The position numbers were made by a program, and so were the translations under genes. Of a stretch of 64,000 bases of DNA, positions 57,251-64,000 are shown one piece after another (the first letter of the stretch is position 1; each line of letters begins with the position of its first letter). The stretch comes from Ralstonia pickettii DTP0602 (GTDB lineage: Bacteria > Pseudomonadota > Gammaproteobacteria > Burkholderiales > Burkholderiaceae): positions 3,844,001-3,908,000 of the forward strand of contig CP006667.1 of NCBI GenBank assembly GCA_000471925.1. The letters are read 5' to 3'. The notes below the pieces were generated by a model that did not search any database, was not told the origin of the DNA, and saw only the letters and a list, made by a program, of their open reading frames with translations.

Positions 57251-59083
57251 GTGCTCTACCAATCCTATTCACTGCTGCGGCGAAGCAGCGTCCTGGTGCT
57301 CCAGCTATGCCTGGCACTGGTGCTCGCTTTGCCGGCAATCTCGCACGCCGCCACCAACCAGATCGCACTGCTGGTGCCGGACGGCTTCTCCCTTCCCGAT
57401 CCGCGCGTGTCGGCCTGGCTCGATGGGGCCGAGGAAGAAGGCCTGAAGATGACCGTCATCACCGACAGCCAGTTCCAGCAAGGCACGACCCCGGCGCAAT
57501 TCCCAGCCGTGATTCTGCCGGACCAGGTGCACGTGAACGCCAGCGATGCATTGATCGCGGCGCTGGAGACTTACACCAGCCAGGGCGGCAAGCTGATGCT
57601 GGTCTACGACTTCGGCGCGCTGACCTCTACCGGCTTCTACGCGCCGCAAAAGAGCCGGCTCAGCAACCTTGCCGGCGTCGACTACGTGCTCTATGACCAG
57701 TTGCTCGGCAACATGATCGGCGTCGGGCCAATCACCGCGCTGGGCACCACGCTAAGGACGCTGCAGGTGCCGCCGGGCAAGTCGATGGTGTGGGACGCGA
57801 GCACGACCCCTCCCATCGAAGGGATCTCGGGCTACGTCTATGGCTTCCTGATCTATCCGAGCTTCGTCACGCAGGGCACCTATACCGGCTCCGCGCTGAT
57901 CACGTCTCCGAACTTCGGGCTGGTGGCAGGGCTGCGCAACTTCGGCTCAGGCAGCGTGCTGTTCGTCAACCTGCCGCTCGCCTACCTGAAGGGACAGACC
58001 GACGGCATGCTGATGCACGGCTTCCTGCGCTACTTCGGCGGCAACCTGTTGAAGACGGCGCGGCTTTCGGCGCAGCCCAAGGCGCGCGGCGGGCTGGTGC
58101 TGAACTGGCACTTCTGCGCCGGCGACCAGATCGAGCCCGCGGTGGAGATGAATACCTGGGGCACCTTCGACGAGAACAATAGCCCGTTCTCCATTTCCGT
58201 GACTGCGGGCCCTGACCAGATCAACTTCGGCGACGCCCAGGGCATCAACCTGTCGCAAAACACTGCGGCAAAGAATTTGATGCTGTCCCTGCAATCGAAG
58301 GGGCACAAGATCGGCAGTCATGGCGGATGGATCCACGACTACTGGGGTGCCAACGCCAGCGAGACCAACCAGCCCACCTTCGAACAGTACGTGATGCTGA
58401 ACAAGCAGAGCGTGGAAGGCGCGACCGGAAGCGCCGCGGTCGAGTACGCCGCGCCGCAAGGCAATACGCCGCAGTGGTCGGTCAACTGGCTCGAAGCCAA
58501 CGGCAACAGCGGCTACTACTTCGTGGGCCATACCGGGATGGCGCCGACGCGCAGCTATCGCGAGGGTGTGCTGTCGAACGACACCATCCGCGCCTTCCCG
58601 GTGATGCCGTTCGGGCAGTACGCGACGTTCGAGGAGTTCGAAGAATTTAACGTGCCCGTGGCCGACATCAACACCTGGTACCGGCAGCTCATCGATTTCG
58701 TGGCGAAGAACCGCACCAGCCGGCTGATCTACATGCACCCGGCGGGCGCTATCCAATACCCGAAGACGCTCAACGTCATCTTCAACAAGGCCGACAACGT
58801 GAAGGCAAACGGACTGTTCAACTGGTACACGATGGACACGCTGGCGAAGTTCGGCCAGCGGCGCCAGCTGACCGTCTGGCAGGCCACCGACAACGGCAAC
58901 TCGTGGTCGTTCCAGGCCACCCATCCGACAGACATGACCGACATCGCCTGGGTGCTGCCGCGCACGGCATACACGCAGCCGGTGGTGACGCAGGGACTCG
59001 GCCAGGTGACATGGGACACCAACAACTGGATCGTGACTTCGCTGGGAGGCACCTCGCTGGCCTTCGTCGCCGGCAAGAAGTAA
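57251..59083 (+). CDS. exported two-domain protein, ThuA-like and polysaccharide-deacetylase-like
   Basis: A 610-residue protein with a signal peptide (LCLALVLALPAISHAAT). Residues 35-275 resemble a glutamine-amidotransferase/ThuA-like fold (QIALLVPDGFSLPDPRVSAWLDGAEEEG, YTSQGGKLMLVYDFGAL, NFGSGSVLFVNLPLAYL). Residues 290-510 resemble a polysaccharide deacetylase barrel: GGLVLNWHFCAGDQIEPA at motif 1 and GHKIGSHGGWIHDYWGA at motif 2, with IYMHPAGAI later. Motif 1 lacks the classic TFDDG; an Asp in AGDQ may stand in. A C-terminal beta-rich part ends at 610. Start GTG 57251 after GGAGAAG. Confidence 0.7.
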   Translation: MLYQSYSLLRRSSVLVLQLCLALVLALPAISHAATNQIALLVPDGFSLPDPRVSAWLDGAEEEGLKMTVITDSQFQQGTTPAQFPAVILPDQVHVNASDALIAALETYTSQGGKLMLVYDFGALTSTGFYAPQKSRLSNLAGVDYVLYDQLLGNMIGVGPITALGTTLRTLQVPPGKSMVWDASTTPPIEGISGYVYGFLIYPSFVTQGTYTGSALITSPNFGLVAGLRNFGSGSVLFVNLPLAYLKGQTDGMLMHGFLRYFGGNLLKTARLSAQPKARGGLVLNWHFCAGDQIEPAVEMNTWGTFDENNSPFSISVTAGPDQINFGDAQGINLSQNTAAKNLMLSLQSKGHKIGSHGGWIHDYWGANASETNQPTFEQYVMLNKQSVEGATGSAAVEYAAPQGNTPQWSVNWLEANGNSGYYFVGHTGMAPTRSYREGVLSNDTIRAFPVMPFGQYATFEEFEEFNVPVADINTWYRQLIDFVAKNRTSRLIYMHPAGAIQYPKTLNVIFNKADNVKANGLFNWYTMDTLAKFGQRRQLTVWQATDNGNSWSFQATHPTDMTDIAWVLPRTAYTQPVVTQGLGQVTWDTNNWIVTSLGGTSLAFVAGKK

Positions 59084-59172
59084 AGCGCAGGGACTCACCG
59101 CGGCCCGCCCCGGGGGCGGGCGCGCGGCAATAACACCCTGCGATGAAAGAACAATGAGGAGGGTCGTCGAGC

Positions 59173-60762
59173 ATGCGTGCGACGTATCGCGTAGTGCTTT
59201 CACTGAGCGGGCTGCTCGTTCTTGCCACGCCCGCCCCCGAAACAGAAGCCACGGAAATTCCCGGGCGGGGGGAGGCCTTCGCCCGGGGAACGCCAGAAGC
59301 CGTCCCTAAACCGCTGCCCAAGCTCGTGGCCCATGCTGCCGCCGCACCGCCAGGCGCAACGGTGGAACTGGCAATGACGTCGCCGGACACGCTGGAAGAG
59401 AACGCGCGCATGGAGCCGGCAATGCGTCCGCCAGCGTGGACCAAGCCACCGGCGCTCGATCCACCGGCGCTCCAGCCGCCGCCGGAGCGGGCAGACTCGC
59501 AGGCGATCGTGCCCCCGCTGACGGTCATGCTGTTGCTGATCGTCGGCCTGGTGATCTTCTATGCCGTGCGCCACTACATGTTCACGCTGAACCGGCTGTT
59601 CGGCAGGCAGCGCCATCCCTACCTGGACATCGACGTCGCGGACTGGCCAAGCCTGACCGTGCTGGTCGCCGCGCACAACGAAGAGGCCGTGATCGCCGGC
59701 TCGCTGATATGCCTGCTGCACGCGGACTATCCCGTCGACCGGCTCACCATCATGCCCGTCAACGACCGCTCCTGCGACCGCACCCGCGAGATCATCGACG
59801 ACCTCGTGCAGCAGTACCCGGGGCGCATCACACCGTTCCACCGCACCGGCGGCAAGCCCGGCAAGGCGGCCGCGCTCAAGGATGCGAGCGATGCCGTCGC
59901 CAGCGACATCATCGTCGTCTTCGATGCCGACTACCTGCCCCCGGTGGGCCTGCTCAAGCAACTGGTGGCACCCTTCTTCGATCCCGAGGTGGGCGCGACC
60001 ATGGGCCGCGTAGTGCCGATGAACGCGGGCAGCAACCTGCTCACGCGGCTGCTCGACCTGGAACGCTCGGGCGGCTACCAGGTCGACCAGCAGGCCCGCA
60101 TGAACCTGGACCTGGTGCCGCAGTACGGCGGCACCGTCGGCGGCGTCAGGATGCGGGCGTTGCACAGCGCCGGCGGCTGGCACGATGACGTGCTGGCCGA
60201 AGACACCGACCTGACCTACCGGCTCCTGCTGGCCAACTGGAAGACGGTCTACCAGAACTGGTCGGAGTGCTATGAAGAGGTGCCCGAGACCTGGCCCGTG
60301 CGGGTGCGCCAAATCATGCGCTGGACCAAGGGCCACAACCAGGCGCTCTATCGGCACGGCTGGAAGATGGCGGTCTGCCGCAACCACGGGCTGTTGGAGA
60401 AGATCGACGGCGTGGCGCTGCTCGGCATCTACATGATGGCGCCGCTGATGCTGTTCGGCTGGCTGCTGGCGATCCTGCTGTTCTATGCCGGCGGCCTGCC
60501 GCTGTTCGGTGAAGCGGTGATCCTGTTCGCGCTGATGTCGTACGGGACGCTGGGCAACTTTGCCGCCTTCTTCGAGATTGCCGCCGCAGTGTACCTGGAC
60601 GGCAGCCGCGAACGCATCCGCCTGCTGCCGCTGAACTATTTCGGCTTCCTGGTCAGCATGCTGACCGTGTCGCGCGCCATCCTCAGCCAGGTCGCCTTCG
60701 ATTACCTGCTCCGCCGCGAACTGCGGTGGGACAAGACCACGCGTTATCGCCAGAGGAGCTGA
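59173..60762 (+). CDS. membrane processive glycosyltransferase (GT2)
   Basis: A 529-residue GT2 enzyme like PgaC and cellulose or hyaluronan synthases. After an unusual 110-residue Pro/Ala-rich start come a helix (VMLLLIVGLVIFYAVRHYMF), the catalytic domain with LTVLVAAHNEEAVIAG, MPVNDRSCDRTREII, VVFDADYLPP, VLAEDTDLTYRLL and the processive signature RVRQIMRWTKGHNQ (QxxRW), then three to four C-terminal helices. It should polymerise a sugar and pass the chain through the membrane. AGGAGGG precedes the ATG. Confidence 0.92.
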   Translation: MRATYRVVLSLSGLLVLATPAPETEATEIPGRGEAFARGTPEAVPKPLPKLVAHAAAAPPGATVELAMTSPDTLEENARMEPAMRPPAWTKPPALDPPALQPPPERADSQAIVPPLTVMLLLIVGLVIFYAVRHYMFTLNRLFGRQRHPYLDIDVADWPSLTVLVAAHNEEAVIAGSLICLLHADYPVDRLTIMPVNDRSCDRTREIIDDLVQQYPGRITPFHRTGGKPGKAAALKDASDAVASDIIVVFDADYLPPVGLLKQLVAPFFDPEVGATMGRVVPMNAGSNLLTRLLDLERSGGYQVDQQARMNLDLVPQYGGTVGGVRMRALHSAGGWHDDVLAEDTDLTYRLLLANWKTVYQNWSECYEEVPETWPVRVRQIMRWTKGHNQALYRHGWKMAVCRNHGLLEKIDGVALLGIYMMAPLMLFGWLLAILLFYAGGLPLFGEAVILFALMSYGTLGNFAAFFEIAAAVYLDGSRERIRLLPLNYFGFLVSMLTVSRAILSQVAFDYLLRRELRWDKTTRYRQRS

Positions 60763-60764
60763 AC

Positions 60765-61844
60765 ATGTGGCCCCTGCTGCTTGGCATCCTCACCATGCTG
60801 GTCTTCGGGTTGCCGCTGGTGCCGGCGGTGCTTGAATGGCGGCGCCGGTGCGACGTCCGGCCGCTGGCGATCGATAGCGAACACACGCTGGATGTCGCGG
60901 CCGTGGCCGCGGTCTTTCGATCGATGGTCGAGCGGCAGGACGAGAAGTCCGGCCTGCGTGGCGTGGCGCACCCGGTCAGCGCCTTGCGGCCTGTGGTCCA
61001 CGTGACGGGCACATTCATGCCGACGGCGGCAGAAGCGTTCATCGGCGTCTGTGCGCGCACCATCGTCGCGAGCGGCTCACTGGTGCTTCCGGACAGCTAT
61101 ACGTTTTCCCGGGACATCTACGGCCGGCGCGGTATCGCCACGGGCCGGAGGAATCGCATGCAGGTGCTGCTGTCCGAAGGCGAGATCCTGATGCGCAGCG
61201 GCAGCGAACTGCAGCGCTGGGCGCACGCGCGCAGTGTCCATGTCGAGCCGCGGTGCCGCTTGCTCGGACCGCTCTCTGCCCTCTACTCAATTCGTCTCGA
61301 AGACGACTGCGAATTTACCTCGGTCAGCGCCGCGGTGATCGGGTTCGGGGCGCGTCATCTTGCCGCGCCGCCCGACATGGACGCCACCGCCCCGCCCGGG
61401 GGAGACTGGGCGCATGCCGTGCTGAATCCCCCCGAAGCCTCGCACGGCCGCTGGCTGGTAACGCACGATCTGACGTTTCCCGCCAGCACCCTGTATCGCG
61501 GCGACCTTGTCGTGCATGGCGACTTGTGGATCGGCTCCGGCGCGCGCATTATCGGCAGCATCAAGGCAAGCGGCTGCATCTGGTTGGGCTCGCGGGTGCG
61601 CATCGACGGTGCACTGATCGCAGGGGGCGCCATTTCCGTGGCCCGCGAGTGCGTCATCGCCGGGCCGGTGGCTTCCGAGCGCGAGATCGATGTCGGGGCG
61701 CGCAGCACGATCGGCGCCGCGAACAAGCGCACCACGGTGGTGGCGCCGGTGCTCCACGTGCGGGTTGGCACGGTAGTTTATGGCACGGCATGCGCCCCGG
61801 AGGATGGAAGGGTCGTATCCGATAGTCACGTAGCCAAACCATGA
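60765..61844 (+). CDS. membrane-anchored bactofilin-like/beta-helix protein
   Basis: A 359-residue protein with an N-terminal helix (MWPLLLGILTMLVFGLPLVPAVL). The remainder is rich in short repeating strands: LYRGDLVVHGDLWIGSGARIIGSIKASGCIWLGSRVRIDGALIAGGAISVARECVIAGP (in pieces), a pattern of polymer-forming bactofilin or left-handed beta-helix proteins. It starts two bases after the GT2 stop, so coupling is likely. Bactofilins scaffold cell-wall and exopolysaccharide machinery in other bacteria; a similar role here is inferred. Confidence 0.7.
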   Translation: MWPLLLGILTMLVFGLPLVPAVLEWRRRCDVRPLAIDSEHTLDVAAVAAVFRSMVERQDEKSGLRGVAHPVSALRPVVHVTGTFMPTAAEAFIGVCARTIVASGSLVLPDSYTFSRDIYGRRGIATGRRNRMQVLLSEGEILMRSGSELQRWAHARSVHVEPRCRLLGPLSALYSIRLEDDCEFTSVSAAVIGFGARHLAAPPDMDATAPPGGDWAHAVLNPPEASHGRWLVTHDLTFPASTLYRGDLVVHGDLWIGSGARIIGSIKASGCIWLGSRVRIDGALIAGGAISVARECVIAGPVASEREIDVGARSTIGAANKRTTVVAPVLHVRVGTVVYGTACAPEDGRVVSDSHVAKP

Positions 61845-61860
61845 CGCGCCCTTACCCACC

Positions 61861-62865
61861 ATGAAAACACTGCTCGCGCTGCTCCTGATCCTTGCCACAT
61901 ACGTCCACCAGCCGGCGGGCGCCGCCGAGCTCACGCTGACCGACTACCAGCGTCCCGACGGGGCGATCACGACCTACTTCGCTGGCGACTCGATCGATCC
62001 TTATTTTGCGGCCAAGGCACTGCTGGCCGCACAAGACGCGGGCATGACCACCAGAGCCGCCGCCACCCGCTGGATCGCATGGCTGCTGCCGCGCCAGCAC
62101 GCCGACGGCCGCTTCGACCGCTACTGCATGAAAGGCCAGCGCTTCGTGACCTGCCAGGAGGCTGACGCCGACGACGCGCTGATGGCGGCCTGGATGGAAC
62201 TGCTGGTCCGCAGCGCGCCGCCCAAGGGCATGCCGCCGGCGTGGCAGGCCAGCTTCGACAAGGCCAGCCGGTACCTGGACACCCTGCGCGACGCTCGCTC
62301 CGGCGTCTACTACATCTCGGCCAAGCTCCCGGTGGCCCTGCTGATGGACAACGTGGAAGTCTCAAGCGCCTTCAAGGCTGCCAGCCACTATCGCCAGCGC
62401 CACGGAGACGCCGTAGGCGCCGCCGGCTGGAGGCGCAAGGCCGAACAGCTCGACAAGGACATCCTGCGCGTATTCTGGCGCCCCAACCAGGGCTATCTGG
62501 TCAGTACCCAGCCTCGCGAGCAGTTCGAGTTCTATCCCGACGCCGTGGCGCAGATCTTCCCCATTCTGGGCGATATCCAGCCCGCGAACCGGCCCCATGC
62601 CGTCGCTTACCAGTCATGGATGAACGAGAACCGCTGGGCCTGGTTGCAGATGTCCGAAGTCGATTTCCCCTGGGGGCTGGTCGCCCTGGTCGCCGACAAG
62701 ATGGGAGACAAGGACGCCATCGCGTGCTGGCGCCTGCGTTCCATCCAGTTCCGGCATGGCAAGCACTGGAATGTCTTGGAGGAGGCACTGTACCTGGCGT
62801 TCGAGTCGCGGCTGAGTCCCGAGCAGGCGATTGCGCCGCCTGCGCCAGGCTTGCGGTGTCGCTGA
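61861..62865 (+). CDS. exported (alpha/alpha)-barrel protein, possible glycoside hydrolase
   Basis: A 334-residue protein with a signal peptide (MKTLLALLLILATYVHQPAGA). The helical mature part (PYFAAKALLAAQDAGMTTRAAATRWIAWLLPRQHADGRFDRYC) and later DDALMAAWMELLVR and RFWRPNQGYL-like VFWRPNQGYLVSTQPREQFEFYPDAVAQIF resemble (alpha/alpha)6 glycoside hydrolases or lyases. QEADADDALMA and EFYPD may hold acidic catalytic residues. I am not sure of the family. It probably trims the polymer in the periplasm. Confidence 0.65.
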   Translation: MKTLLALLLILATYVHQPAGAAELTLTDYQRPDGAITTYFAGDSIDPYFAAKALLAAQDAGMTTRAAATRWIAWLLPRQHADGRFDRYCMKGQRFVTCQEADADDALMAAWMELLVRSAPPKGMPPAWQASFDKASRYLDTLRDARSGVYYISAKLPVALLMDNVEVSSAFKAASHYRQRHGDAVGAAGWRRKAEQLDKDILRVFWRPNQGYLVSTQPREQFEFYPDAVAQIFPILGDIQPANRPHAVAYQSWMNENRWAWLQMSEVDFPWGLVALVADKMGDKDAIACWRLRSIQFRHGKHWNVLEEALYLAFESRLSPEQAIAPPAPGLRCR

Positions 62866-63028
62866 TTTGCACCACATCGGGCTAAGACATGCGAAACGCG
62901 TCACCACCGAGCGAGCCATTATCGACTGATCGCCGCGAAGCAGTGTATGGTTCAACAGCAGCATGCGGGCCGGAGGGTCCTGACGGGCCCCTCCGGGCGA
63001 CATCGACCAGAAGATCGACAGGATACGC

Positions 63029-63868
63029 ATGGCGAAGCTCTCGGATACCAGAACCCACGGCGCTCGTGCCCTGCCCCTGCTGGGCATGCTGGCACTGCTT
63101 GCCGCCACCGATGTCCGCGCCCAGGCAGAAGCTACCCCGCCAAGGACGTTCGCGCCCTTGCTCACGGGTTTCGTGGAAGGCGGCCTCGGCCACGCCAACC
63201 TCACCGGCGACAATGCCAACTGGAACGACCAGTACCTGCGAGGCGGGGTCAACTTCACCCCGAAGGATTACGTGACCGGCGAAATCAGCCACCAGAGCCA
63301 CTTCGGCGACCAGGGCACGTTCTTCGGGCTGGGCTACACCCGCACCTTCGACGAGAACTGGTACGGCTTCCTGAGCGCCGGCACCAGCGCGGGCGGCTTC
63401 TTCCTGCCCGAGGTCCGGGTCGACGGCCTGCTGTTCCGCAAGCTGCTAGAGAAGAAGAACCTGGTCGTGAGCGCCGGCTTCACCTACTACCGCGCCAAGG
63501 AGGTCTATACCGACAAGACCTTGCTGCTGGGCCTGACCTACTATTTCGACGCCCCCTGGATCATCCAGCTCGGCGCGCGTCTCAACCGCAGCGATCCGGG
63601 CAATGTCCGCTCCAATCGCGGCATAGTCGCCGTGACCTACGGCCGCGACAAAGACCAGTTCATCACCCTGAAATACGACGGTGGCAGCGAAGCCTACCAG
63701 CTCACCGGCGAGCAGGCCCTGCTGAGCGACTTCAACAGCCATGAAGTCTCGCTGACCTGGCGCAAATGGTTCACCAAGCGCTACGGCATCAACCTGCGCG
63801 CCATTTACTACGACAACCCCTCCTACACGCGCAAGCAAGCGGAAATCGGGGTCTTCGCGGAGTTCTAG
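63029..63868 (+). CDS. YaiO-like outer-membrane beta-barrel protein
   Basis: A 279-residue protein with a signal peptide (LGMLALLAATDVRAQA) and repeated amphipathic strands, e.g. FVEGGLGHANLTGDNANWNDQYLRGG, FGLGYTRTFDENWYGFLSAG and VSAGFTYYRAKEVY, ending VFAEF with the C-terminal Phe used for outer-membrane insertion. It fits the YaiO family of barrels linked to polysaccharide secretion. It probably forms the outer-membrane exit or an assembly part of this locus. Confidence 0.8.
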   Translation: MAKLSDTRTHGARALPLLGMLALLAATDVRAQAEATPPRTFAPLLTGFVEGGLGHANLTGDNANWNDQYLRGGVNFTPKDYVTGEISHQSHFGDQGTFFGLGYTRTFDENWYGFLSAGTSAGGFFLPEVRVDGLLFRKLLEKKNLVVSAGFTYYRAKEVYTDKTLLLGLTYYFDAPWIIQLGARLNRSDPGNVRSNRGIVAVTYGRDKDQFITLKYDGGSEAYQLTGEQALLSDFNSHEVSLTWRKWFTKRYGINLRAIYYDNPSYTRKQAEIGVFAEF

Positions 63869-63883
63869 CCCGGAGTTCTAGCC
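63858..63883 (+). repeat. 13-bp tandem duplication at the gene junction
   Basis: CGGAGTTCTAGCC occurs twice, head to tail. The first copy holds the TAG stop of the YaiO-like gene; the second places a GGAG before the next ATG. Confidence 0.9.
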
Positions 63884-64000
63884 ATGACGCACCCCACCGG
63901 ACACACTGTTGCCACACGCGACCAGAGCGACGCCCTTGGCCTGACCGTCCTGTGCCTGGCCCGGCATCGTTCGCTGGACCACCTGACCCTGTCCGTCCCC
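63884..64000 (+). CDS. unrecognised gene, N-terminus only (runs off right edge)
   Basis: Thirty-nine codons from ATG 63884 (MTHPTGHTVATRDQ...ALGLTVLCLARHRSLDH) remain open to the end of the window. It continues the locus and begins 15 bases after the YaiO-like stop. GGAG at 63872-63875 is the likely ribosome binding site. Too little is present to name a family. Confidence 0.6.
   Translation, partial: MTHPTGHTVATRDQSDALGLTVLCLARHRSLDHLTLSVP

Overview
ORGANISM. The window is GC-rich bacterial chromosome with tightly packed genes. Gene content and order (aroQ-accB-accC-prmA-DUF3426-tpx; RNase II-tonB-aroE-mtgA; maeB; a histone H1-like Lys/Ala-rich protein; a Bug-family TctC binding protein) point to a betaproteobacterium of the Burkholderiaceae, most likely Cupriavidus or Ralstonia. 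This is recognition from family knowledge, not a database search. I see no rRNA, tRNA, CRISPR array, integrase or transposase. LAYOUT. 1-13 kb: transketolase (cut by the left edge), a VOC protein, rsmE, a YidB-like protein, a barnase/barstar-type RNase and inhibitor pair, NADP malic enzyme with a perfect 17-bp palindrome upstream, thiL-pgpA-pncC, pyrF, a DMT exporter and corA. 13-22 kb, mostly minus strand: RNase II-tonB-aroE-mtgA, then mpl-yqiA-ubiC-SDR. 22-31 kb, plus strand: a nucleotidyltransferase-like gene, tlpA-like, aroQ-accB-accC, prmA, a zinc-ribbon/DUF3426 protein, tpx, a PfkB kinase and a glycine-zipper lipoprotein. 31-34 kb: the histone H1-like gene, followed by a run of five hairpins and preceded by about 1.6 kb with no credible gene and odd GCGC/CACA-rich sequence. 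34-41 kb: a TonB siderophore receptor, a LysR regulator divergent from a tautomerase, an aldo-keto reductase, two small lipoproteins and rdgC. 41-52 kb: a minus-strand gene train reading FGE (sulfatase-activating enzyme)-HAD lipoprotein-sulfatase-membrane spermidine-synthase-like protein-MoxR-DUF58-DUF4381/BatD. 52-64 kb: a Bug-type binding protein, a chemotaxis receptor behind an octanucleotide repeat, and a plus-strand exopolysaccharide locus that continues past the right edge. MAIN POINTS. (1) The last gene of the MoxR train looks like an in-frame fusion of the start of a DUF4381 protein to the end of a BatD protein, as if the von Willebrand (BatA/BatB) genes between them had been deleted. 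(2) The sulfatase is encoded with its own FGE, which has an N-terminal membrane anchor and the Cys-x4-Cys active site, and with a HAD lipoprotein; the sulfatase signal peptide appears to be split by a frameshift. (3) The wecB/glycosyltransferase/deacetylase-like/bactofilin-like/glycoside hydrolase-like/YaiO set looks like a synthase-dependent exopolysaccharide system I cannot match to a named one. (4) The MCP leader carries an 8-bp tandem repeat.
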